Assembly: GCA_003194525.1 (NCBI GenBank)
Contig: NBIV01000038.1
Location: 340,429 to 404,428 of the forward strand
DNA length: 64,000 nucleotides
Reading direction: 5' to 3'
Source of the DNA: Gracilariopsis chorda
Taxonomy: Eukaryota; Rhodophyta; Florideophyceae; Gracilariales; Gracilariaceae
The notes beneath the pieces are model-generated. The model was not told the origin of the DNA. It worked only from the letters and a program-made list of their open reading frames with translations, and searched no databases. The translations under genes were made by a program, and so were the position numbers. Position 1 is the first letter of the stretch. Each line of letters begins with the position of its first letter. Below, one piece after another: positions 43,912-53,900 of this stretch.

Positions 43912-46776
43912 TGTTTGCTTATGGCCACTAGAAAATATGTTTTGGGACGTATTTAGCAAACGTTTCGGGTACCGCGACATTTGTGATGACAAGTAAAGTG
44001 CAGCTATGTGAATGTAAGTGAAAAGATCACCTGAAATTCGACAAAGTGACAATGCTATTCAAAAAAAATTGAAAAGGCCCCGAAAGCTTGCAAACATCCT
44101 ACATCTGTGTAAAGAAGTGGAAAACGTTTACCGCAGTAGTGTTCTGGCTGCACGAGTCCCTTCCGCTAGTCGGCTAGTGTAGTATTTGTACTAGCACACG
44201 TGTATGCTAGTGGCAGCTAGTGCCCCGCGAACGGTAAGTCACACACGTGTAGCGCGGCCCACCTAGATATTCATTCTCCGCTAGTGTGGCCGACGTCCTC
44301 ACCAAGTAAACTCAAGGTGCTTCCTACTAGGTTTTTCGTCTTAGTTCCTTGGCACGGATCATAAGTCGTAGTAGGAGATGCAGCTCGTTAGAGTCCCGTA
44401 AAAGCTGTGCTGTATCGGATATCTACCGCTACATTGGCTCTCTGCTTAGGCGCGTGGTACCTATTTGGACTACGCGTGTCTCCGTCATCGGCCTCACTAC
44501 AGAAGGCCTTTTGGTACTACACATCTTTACTCTTCCACTTTTTCTGACTCCGTAGCCGCACGGCCCTACACCCTGTTTTGCAATAACCACCGTCACCATT
44601 CCTGGAAATCTTACCTGCGTAGGACGCTAGCGCGTACTACCTCAAAATCTGCATTAGCAGCAATCTAGAACATTGTTCACAACAAACGTTCGACATCATG
44701 GGTGTTGTGGGAAGCTACACCATTGGAAACACGTGTTCGCCTAATTTGAGGTATTTATTCTAGAAAAGGTGGGACTCCGGCACTTTGAATTACTCAGAGC
44801 ACATTTCATGTAAGTAATTGTTGCAATAGTACAGCAAAGGTGAGTGGAAAGTGCGTACATTCGAAGAATGAGGCAAAGAAGACAAAAGTTTCTTTGCAAC
44901 TACTGTATAAAAAAGAGAATATTCTGCCATTGTTTTGCGCTGAAAATGGTGATGAAGTTGTGTTGAACTAGTCAGCCGTCGTGAGCCTAAACTCGGACGT
45001 ACAAGCATGTGCACTCGAAAAAGAAAAATATCACGAGTCACGAAAGCCTCTTATAGTTTGTGCTTGCCTCGATAAGAGGCAAATTCGTGTCATGGGGACG
45101 GCGAGAGCGTTGTATCAAGTAAAGCCCGGAACTGCCCAGGGTCTTCCTTTGGCTCTGCATGAGAGGATATTTTCTGGCAATGCAGCCTAAGAATGCGGGG
45201 TTTTCAAGCACAGTTTTTGTCTCAACTTAAGCCCTTCTGACCGCTAACCCTTAAATGCTTCTCCAGAGAAGGAGGTCTTTTGTCAGTCTTGTACCCATTT
45301 TCATTTATCTGTGCTAAGTTAGCAACGGGCATAGTGGTGGCAGAGCTCAATCTTCTTTTCGACCAGTAGAAATTATGTGCCCTTTTCAGGCTGCTGACAG
45401 GGGTATTTTCTTGATGTTACGAGTGAGATCTGAGTACCTGTAGCCGTTTCCTGCAGTGTGTGGGTGGCCGGAACGCAAAGAAAAAATAGAGCTCCTCTAA
45501 TCCAAATGGGGCGTAGGTTACCACGTAGGTAGCAGTACCCATACACTGCGTTATTCTGCTGTCCTATAGCGCACTTAAGACAAGACAAAGCAGCGTTTGA
45601 GTATAACCGAGGCATCGAACCTCAGCTTTCTTGACAAACAACTCTCGTACTTCGCCCCAGTACCGAGGGTACACGACTCACGTTCTGCAAAGAAAGTTGA
45701 CAATATTACCCTTACCTATTAGGATAGGCGGCGGGACACTGCGACAAAGAAAGGTTTGCCCCTAATTCCACAGGGGTGACTCCGATGAATACTGTCATAT
45801 ACTCACTGTCCTATACATCATTCTTAAGGCGCTGAACAAAGGCTTCCCTCAACATAAGATTCCAACACAACTAAGGAACTCTAACGTCTGTTCTTGGAGA
45901 GTTTACTATCGTGGCAGAGCTCTGATAGTCCGTTCTTCCACCACAAAGTTTGAGAAAGATCAACAGAAAAACTGGTTCTCAGTATAGTAAAGCATTGGAC
46001 TACTTTTACACTATCGTTTTCAAACATGGATATAATGCGTATCCTGTGCAGGACAGGTCCCAGTGAAGAATACCTTACAAAGAAATATGCAAGGCAACTC
46101 ATAGTCGTCCACTGCCATTCGCAAACACCACCATTTCAAATTTAATGTTCTTCTTGTCCCAGGCAGGACTCACGTTATAAAGTATTAGGAAGGCAGTTTG
46201 CTTCTAGAGGAGACGCCTTAATCAGAAATGGCAGTCAAGCTGCATGATGTCGAAGAGATAGGACAGCTTTATTAAGCCTTCTAAACAGCTTATCAAGTCT
46301 TCGAGCAAGATTGGTCAAGTTACGTAGCTCTTCAGCATTTTGGCTACTTTGTGATAGTCTACTTTGATTTCTGACCACTTCAAGCATTGCATCTGCAGTT
46401 AGAGTGGCCCAACATGATTTCTAACTTTGTTGCAAGATGTCACCATCCGGCCAATTCCAGACGTTCACGGTCGATATCAGCGCACTTGGTTGTACTGTTG
46501 ACAACCAATGGGTAGCAGGAGCTCGGCGGGCAACTGCAAGAGAAGCAGCACCCAGAACGAGAATACATGCACGTGTATGAATACCGATCGTTCGAAACAG
46601 GCTCCATATAGAGTGTCGGGTGCTTTGTGCAAACAAGGCAGTGATAATGTGGTGCAAGTGGGCGGTAGCAAGCACAACGGTGGTGAAGTAAAGTGGCAAA
46701 AGTGCTACAAAAGTGGTGATGTTGTATAACCAATTACGGGGGCAGCAGCAGTTAATAAGGGTGGTGAGCGAATATA
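43912..46776. other. Intergenic DNA without recognisable genes
   Basis: Near 44,160-44,290 the motif GCTAGTG or GCTAGTC recurs at least five times among CACACGTGTA copies. The rest shows only short ORFs without motifs. Confidence 0.4.
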
Positions 46777-47368
46777 TTGGGAAATCGAGGAAGGAAGAGA
46801 GCAGATAGATTGAGTGCATTCAGAAATAACCAGAATTTAAATCTGCCACATATTTGCAGCTATCAACGCCGACTTCAGAAATACGAATGCCACTTACAGC
46901 GCCAAATATTGGCGCCAAGCGACCAACCGAAACACCTACCCGTTATTTCAGTAGACCTTCTCAATGAGCCAAAAACTAGTCAGTAGAAGACAAGAATCCT
47001 GAAACAATATTCTCTCCCCTTCCGGTAGCAGCATGGTCTCCACCAATTTTCCATCATACATTGAGACCATTACTCCCGCATGCTCACAATCATGTACGCC
47101 AACAGCTAATCCGATATCTTCCGCTGTCAAGACGTAGACCAATCCTAGCAGCACAACTGCCGAGAGCCCACGTTCCCCGAACAAAACCAGCAAAGGTCGC
47201 AATGGTTCCCCAAACTCTAATCAAGCCAACGTTTCCGCTCTTCTTGACATTGTAGAACGTATAAAGCCTATAAGAGGAAACATATGGGCTGCTGTTGTGA
47301 TGGATTTTGAGGCATGAACCACACCGAACGAAGTTCCAGAGAGAGATCAAGATTCTCTTAAGAACAAA

Positions 47369-47896
47369 TTGGACAAGCTTTGCAATAGAAAAAAACCAAC
47401 TGGCGATCCATCCTGTTCTCCAGATGTCCGAGGAGCGAAACAAATTGCACAGGATATACAGGGAACTATCGCCACCAAGCTACTTGAGGACGATATCGAA
47501 GACGGAAACGCGAACAGTTCTGTTCAAGGAGAGGACACGGAAGTGGTAAAAAAAGAAGCGGGAATTGGAGCAAGGGAGAAGCTAAGACCAATTGGTATGG
47601 CTGGGTTGCATGCAAAGAACCGGAAAACTGAGGACCATTTACTGCGCAGCGTAGAGTCGATAAAGGATTACATGGGTGCTATAGCTAAGTCTATAACATC
47701 GGCCTCTTGCTGCACGACGAAAAACGCGGATCAAGAATTGATCATTGCCAACGCTTTGAGGAAAGAGTTTTTGGCTCTGAAGGTTGAGTTCAACCAGAGA
47801 ATTACTGATATGAATTATATGATGAGCAGCATGAGATATACGCTCAGCGAACTGGTCGGAAAGCTCTCCGGGATGCCGTCAGGAAAAAATGGTTAA
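47369..47896 (+). pseudogene. Coiled-coil accessory-like protein, possibly Harbinger Myb-protein tail
   Basis: A 175-codon open stretch entered at a TTG; its first in-frame ATG is at about codon 77, and the frame stays open upstream, so it looks like the 3' part of a longer gene. It is charged, with REKLRPIGMAGLHAKNRK followed by a helical tail (EDHLLRSVESIKDYMGAIAK, ANALRKEFLALKVEFNQRIT). This order resembles the C-terminus of Myb/No-apical-meristem-like accessory proteins of PIF/Harbinger elements, and it faces the Harbinger transposase that ends 137 bp away. The upstream SANT domain is not visible. Confidence 0.35.
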
Positions 47897-48032
47897 TAAC
47901 AGAACTGTCCGTTGCCGCATCAGAAGAACCTGGCTTTGCGCTCGCGCGGGCTTTGCCCTGCGAGGCAAAGTGCGAGGAAAGCTGGCTGGCGCTCGAAGTC
48001 ACGCACTTTGCTCCTCAGGCTGCAGCCCGCGC

Positions 48033-48878
48033 TCACCCCATCCTGGTTGGATTGTAAGTGGATTCTATGCGGTTGCATCCCATCTCTCGCGTGCAATAGT
48101 TAAACAGGCGAACGGCTAGTCCAATGATATTCGCTCTTTTGCACGCATCCGCTGTCAAAGTAGGCTTGAGTGGATTAAAAGGAGCCTTGATCGCCCTTAT
48201 ACCGCATTCCGCGCTTTGCCTTTCACTTGGAAGGATTGGCTGCATAATGACATCGATTGCAGCCAATTCCTTGGAGTGCGGTATGCCTTGAGTTTCGCTG
48301 GTTCTTTTAGCCCTTACAATCTTCCGGTTTGTGCACGTTGTGTTGTTCACAAAAGCCGAATCACCAAGTTTTCTCGTTCCAGGTGGGGTCATAGCATCTA
48401 AAAGTTTCGGAAAGTAAAGCTCCGATACGCTGGCGAGCTTTGTATCATGCCAACTTTCTGGATAATTGATGGCAGCATGAATGACTTCTCCATAAAAGTT
48501 GAACACGAACCAGTTCCTGACCTGTTCTTGCTGTGTATCACCTTCATATTACGCATACGGAAGGTTTATGTCGCCATAGTGTTAATATTTGAATCTACTA
48601 CAGTCTGTTATCCCGAATAAGTCTTTCAGAAGTGCCCCAAGCTTTATATTGACTTCTAATAAGGCTGCTGATGCCTTCTGCTTTCCTATAGTTGGCCATC
48701 GAACATGAATATTAACGGCTTGAGGTAATTTCGTTGCCTTCAAAACAACCAAGAGAGCGTTATGAAGCCAAAAAAGCAGTGTGGAAGAAAGAATTTCGAC
48801 AATAGAACATAGTTCATAAGCCCGCCTGCTGGATTTGAGATAGCGCTGTGCTAACCCTAGCATATCAATTGCTTTCAA
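48033..48878 (-). pseudogene. PIF/Harbinger-type transposase relic
   Basis: One minus-strand frame with two internal TAA codons (near 48,584 and 48,540). It reads STLLFWLHNALLVVLKATKL and WPTIGKQKASAALLEVN, the pre-catalytic region, then GDINLPY, QQEQVRNWFVFNFYGEVIHA and NYPESWHDTKLAS (second catalytic Asp), KLGDSAF, and LPSERQSAECGIRAIKAPFN (catalytic Glu). The end NIIGLAVRLFNYCTREMGCN is typical of the DDE_Tnp_4 type common in oomycetes and fungi. The first Asp (usually D-G-L-N) has been lost near GITDCSRFKY. Confidence 0.8.
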
Positions 48879-49004
48879 AAAAAGCTTCCTACCGCCGGAG
48901 AATGTTCTTCGTCGGTATGGACTACCATAATTTTGTGCTTCTTTGCAGATTCAGAGAGTGGTAAAAGTTGGGTCATAAAACTAAGGCAAGTAAAGTGGGT
49001 TGTT

Positions 49005-49385
49005 ACTATGAAATCGTTATAGGCTACGTTCCAGAGAAGCTCTTGTCAAGACGAGTGTTCAGTGGATTGCGTGTGGTACAAGAGGCCTTTTGGTGTTTGT
49101 TGTGCAGCATTGTGAGTTCGATAGTACGTCCTGTGACTGTGAAATTTTCGGATGATAAGTACAGTGCGCGTCAACCGAATAGGACCAGTCACTCAGAACC
49201 ATAGGAATAGAGAAAACACCTCAAACCTGCATCAACTTGAAGCTCTTTAGAAGCTTAGTTTAATAGAACAAAAAATGTATACAAATCAGAAGTACTTACT
49301 CTGAAATGTATACACAGTATTACAGAGTAAGCCATAAATATACGACCAAAACAGTTCTACTCACTTTCGCGCCAAATTGGAACAA
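49005..49385. other. Left flank of the Helitron array
   Basis: No gene recognised. CTTACTCTG near 49,297 and CAGAGTAAG near 49,323 form a 9-bp inverted repeat. The last base, A at 49,385, is the left target base of the array. Confidence 0.5.
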
Positions 49386-49826
49386 TCTCTCCATCTCTCC
49401 ATTATAATGATTTGTTCCTCTATGAGGGGGGTGTTCTTGATTGAATGGAGGCGTTGCGCCACAAAATCCTCTTGCACGCCCCCGTTTGCCCATCCAAATC
49501 GCCCATTTGGCGCAACGCCTCCCTGCCATTTAAAAAATTCAGCAGCAGCAGCAGCAGCAAAGCTTCCTGCTTACTGGCTGGCACTCCCATAATGACTGCA
49601 GTGCCACCCAGTTACACAAAGCAACGTGTCGCGCTTTCTCATCATTGGCTGGCACTGCAGTCAATTTAGACACCTAGGCGCCGCGGCGCCCCGTGGTTCT
49701 ACGAGCGCTATTGCGAGCGCAAGCGAGCAAAGTGCTCGGAGAGCCTCCGAACGCCACGAAATACACAAAGCTACAAAACCAACGCGGCGCGCAGCGCCGC
49801 CCACGGCCGAAGGCCGTTTCCACTTG
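49386..49826 (+). mobile_element. Array unit 1, non-autonomous Helitron (head A)
   Basis: 441 bp. The first eight bases of head A are repeated (TCTCTCCATCTCTCC). It contains the full set of palindromes and the CAG tract and ends CACTTG. Confidence 0.88.
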
Positions 49827-50114
49827 TCTCAACACCCCACTCTTAATGATTTACACATGTATGAGGGGGGTGTTGTTGACTGACGGGAGGCGTTGCGCCA
49901 CAAAATCCTCTTGCACGCCCCCGTTTGCGCATCCAAATCGCCCATTTGGCGCAACGCCTCCCCACCATTAAAAAAATTCAGCAGCAGCAGCAGCAGCAAA
50001 GCGTTCAGTTAATTTGCTGCTGCTGCTGCAAGTTGACTGTGCAATGGCTGCTGAATGGCTTGCAATACAATCAAATTGTTGTGCCAGCCACTCAGCAGCA
50101 AAACCCCGCCTGTT

Positions 50115-50256
50115 CATTCCGACACGTGGCAAATTGCACTGCGCCAGTGCAGCCCATTCCGACACGTGGCAAATTGCACTGCGCCAGTGCAGTGTATACT
50201 GAAGTTTCATTGCAGACTTGCCTGCAACAGACGTATATACTGCACTGGCGCAGTGC
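50115..50256 (+). promoter_or_regulatory. Direct and inverted repeats in the Helitron leader
   Basis: A 40-bp segment starting CATTCCGACACGTGGCAAAT occurs twice in tandem (50,115 and 50,155). Its GCACTGCGCCAGTGCAG portion returns inverted at 50,240-50,256. Between the CAG tract and the coding region, such iterons could be transcription-factor or Rep-binding sites; this is inference. Confidence 0.45.
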
Positions 50257-50920
50257 CAAATGCATCTCGCTTGCTGACCCTAACCACTATTTTCCATCCC
50301 ATTCAGGCTTGGCCAATAGCGCAGTGTCGTAACCTTTTGCTACTTTGGGCACTGTTTGCTGGCCTGGGACCTAGGCAAGGCCGAGCTCGTGTGCAGGTCG
50401 CCACAAGAGTAACCCACTAAGTACCACGGATCTGGTAAAAGTCAGGTGCTCTTCTGTGGTATACTGGTCGTTTGACGGCGATCAGGAAGTCTGAGGGTTT
50501 ACCGGACCTAATACCAGCTTGCTGTGCAGGGTCCGGGGCGGCCGTCGTGTCGTACCTCTTGGGGCCGGAAAGCACACTTCGGTGTGTGAGTAAAGGCAGA
50601 CCAATCCTTACAACCGGACGCGGGTTAAACATCAAACGGCTTGAAAACCGGCTGGGCACACTCCGCCCGTCATAATCCAACAGGAGTGTGTCGAGAGTCC
50701 CTGTGCTGCGCACGACTGCATCGGGTAAATATAAGCCTTGCAGCAATTTGTTTTTTTAATTGCTGCATGCGACTAGTCCCGGTGGGTGCAACGCAACAAA
50801 CTGCAATAAGTTTTTCACTTTCAACTTTGTGTTTTATTGGGAATTATTCTGGAACTCTGGCAAATTTTTTAACGGTTTAAAAACATAGAATTGTTTTTTT
50901 CTTTTCTTTGGTAAATTGAA

Positions 50921-53900
50921 ATGACGAGAGGAGGGCGACGTCTGAACTCTGGTGGCATCCGATCTAACTCGGGAGGTGCCAGAGACAATTCTGGAGGTGC
51001 CAGGTTGAACGCAGGCGGTTCAAGGCAAAACGCTGGTGGTCGTCGCGTCGGCAGTGGTGGAGCACGGGCAGGAGCTGGAAGACCCCGAAGAGAACCAGCT
51101 CCTCCATCTCCAGATGAGTTGGGAGTAAATGAGAGCGGAGCACACGTTCAAGGACCTATTGTTCCAGTGGTTGAAGAAGACGAAATTACTCCTGCACCTA
51201 CTTCGGTTGCAGCAGCAGTTAGCACAAGCGCCGCTGGAGCCAGTGGGTCCGCTGCCACAGATCTACCAACATCGTCCCCAATTCCTGGATTTCTGGAGTT
51301 TGTGAGAGGCCTTCCAAGTCACATTCCACCGCCTCCGATGCCTCCCCCTCTCCCACCGATGCCTGCAGAACAGATGCCTATTGCAATGGAATTGGAAGAG
51401 GATGAGATCATCCCTGCTCCCTCACAGCCACCGCCATCACAGCAGCCTGCTCTGCCACAAGCTGAACAAGAGGAAGAACAGATGCCAGTCCCGATGGAAG
51501 TGGAAGAGGATGAGATCACCCCGGCTCCCTCACACCCGCCGCCGCAGCCTGCGTTGCCACAAGCGGAACAGGAAGAACAACAGATGTCCATTCCGATGGA
51601 GGTGGAAGCGGATGAGATCACACCAGCTCCCTCACACCAGCCGCAGCATCAGCCACAGCAACAGCTTGATACGACGGTCATGCACTGTGCTGGGCGTCCT
51701 GATCGAGGACTCTATCGCGTGTACTATGCGTGGGATTCCGTGGCAGCTCAGGCGAGGAATGATCCGGCCATCCGTGCAAGCGTGCCGGAGTTTGAGACGC
51801 TTCCCACTGCAGGTCAAAGGCGATGCGGAAGATGCGGCGAGCACGCACACACGCTCTCCTCCTGCCCGTACCGGGACTGGACATTGAGAATTCATAGCTG
51901 CAAGTACTGCGGATGCGTTTTGCTTGGCAAAGAGACCAATGGAGAGTGCTGTGGAATGAAAAGAATGTCAGGGTGGGGCGTCACGTTCCGCAGAAGGCAT
52001 AACAACGAGTTGGTTCGCAGTCTTTATAGTCTGAGAGCCTTTCACAGCCATTTTCTCAACTTGAATACGCTCTTCGCTACGACGCAAGCGTTCATGGACA
52101 TGTCGTATGTGACGGGAGGCGGTCCCTCCTTTCTGAGACTTGAGGGAAACGCAGCTCTCGCTCTGCCCACGCAGAACCAGAACAACACGCGCTACAGCTT
52201 TCTGTGGGGTACTGGTCCCCCTAACTTGGATCCCTCTCACTATGCGCGTGCCAATGTGCGAGCGTTCATTCAAGATATCAACGTACGAGACATCGTGCCC
52301 AAGTTGTATGATGTGATCCAGCCCAAGCCAGACGTGGTGCGTGAGCGGTACCGATCCATGCTTAGCACGCAACAACAACAACAAAATGCAGATACCGCCG
52401 TCGATATCAGCATGCAGGCAGCAGAAGAGGGAGTAGTCGTACGTGGTTACGAAGGAACCCGAAGTGCCACAGTCAGTGCTCCTCACGTAGGTGCTGGGCC
52501 TCTCCCTGAAGATGCTCCTGGTGGAGGGCCAACCATGATGAGAACGCTCGTCGTGGATCCGACTGGCCTCTACCGAGTGGAGTCTCAAGTACCGCGCTTG
52601 GTAGAAGGAACCGTAACAGAAGAGCACGCCGTAGTGACGGCTGCTGGTGCTGCTAATGCTGGAGATGGGGCGACTGCGAATGCCGCAAACAATGCGCAAG
52701 TGCGGTACCGCCTTCTAAAACCGGCATCCAAAATGGCAGAGAAAGGCACTTTTCCTCTTCTCTACCCGTACGGAGATCAGCACGAACCGTTTGACATTGG
52801 CGTGTTTCTGGAGGCAAAGAACTCAACACAGCAAATCTCAAGTCTCAGCGTCAACGAGTGGAAGCTCCGAAAGCTCACCTGGGCTGAGAACGCGAAGAGA
52901 CGACTGTACTCAGACAACATCCTTCTGGACAGTGGACCGTTGATGCAGATGTGGATGCTTCGCACCCACACAAACATTGAGGACATGCGACTGCGTTTCT
53001 TCGAAAGAGAACAACGGGCACGCATTGTACAAGAGCAAGAAATGCAGCAAGCACAACAGCAAACCGGTCACGTGCCACAATCCAAGTTCGTGCTAATGGG
53101 ACGCATCTTTCTGCCCGATGACTCCGTCAACTCAGCAGCATACTGGAAGAACAAGCGCATGGATGTACAGGCGATCGTGGCGCGGAGAGGACCGCCTTCT
53201 CTGTTCATTACAATCACCATGAACATCTGGCGAGAGGACATCCAGCGTCTTGGGATGGACACCACCAATCGTGGCGCATTTACGGCACAAAGTAACCGCC
53301 CTCGACCGTTTGACCGACCGGATCTGATTGCAAGGGTGTACAACCAGTACGCAAACGACTTCATGAAGGATTTGGAGAAGAACTCGGAGCAGATCTTTGG
53401 ATTGAAGTGCCTGGGGCTTGCATCAAAGCTCGAGTTTCAAGAGCGCAATGTGCCTCATCACCACATGCTCGTGTGGCTCGAAGGAGGCGTGATTGAAGAC
53501 GTTGATGTGATCGACGAGCTCATTCGTGCAGAACTTCCCCTTCCAGGCGAAGACGACGCGTTGCGTGCTCTCATTCGTTCCATGCACAGGCACCGCCACT
53601 CCACCTATTGCCGGAATCGCGCTGGGCGGTGCAAGTTTGGATACGACAGCAATATGATTGTGCCGGAGACATACATTGAAGAAGGCACGAATCGCGTTAT
53701 TTACCGCAGAAGAAGGCAAGAAGACCTCAAGATTGTGCCGTACAACCCAACTCTGACCAAGAAGTACCGCTCTCATATCAACGTAGAACGCACGCAAGGA
53801 GGGGGCGCAGTGGCTTATCTGATGAAGTACGCGTTTAAGCAGCCCAAAGCTCAGGAGGTGGTGCCCAATGTGAGTGATGCTAATGAGACAGGCACACACA

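Noticed and set aside
50417..50746. 109-codon minus-strand ORF in the Helitron leader
   Set aside because: It opposes the iteron and leader region, overlaps a plus-strand ORF of similar length and shows no motif.
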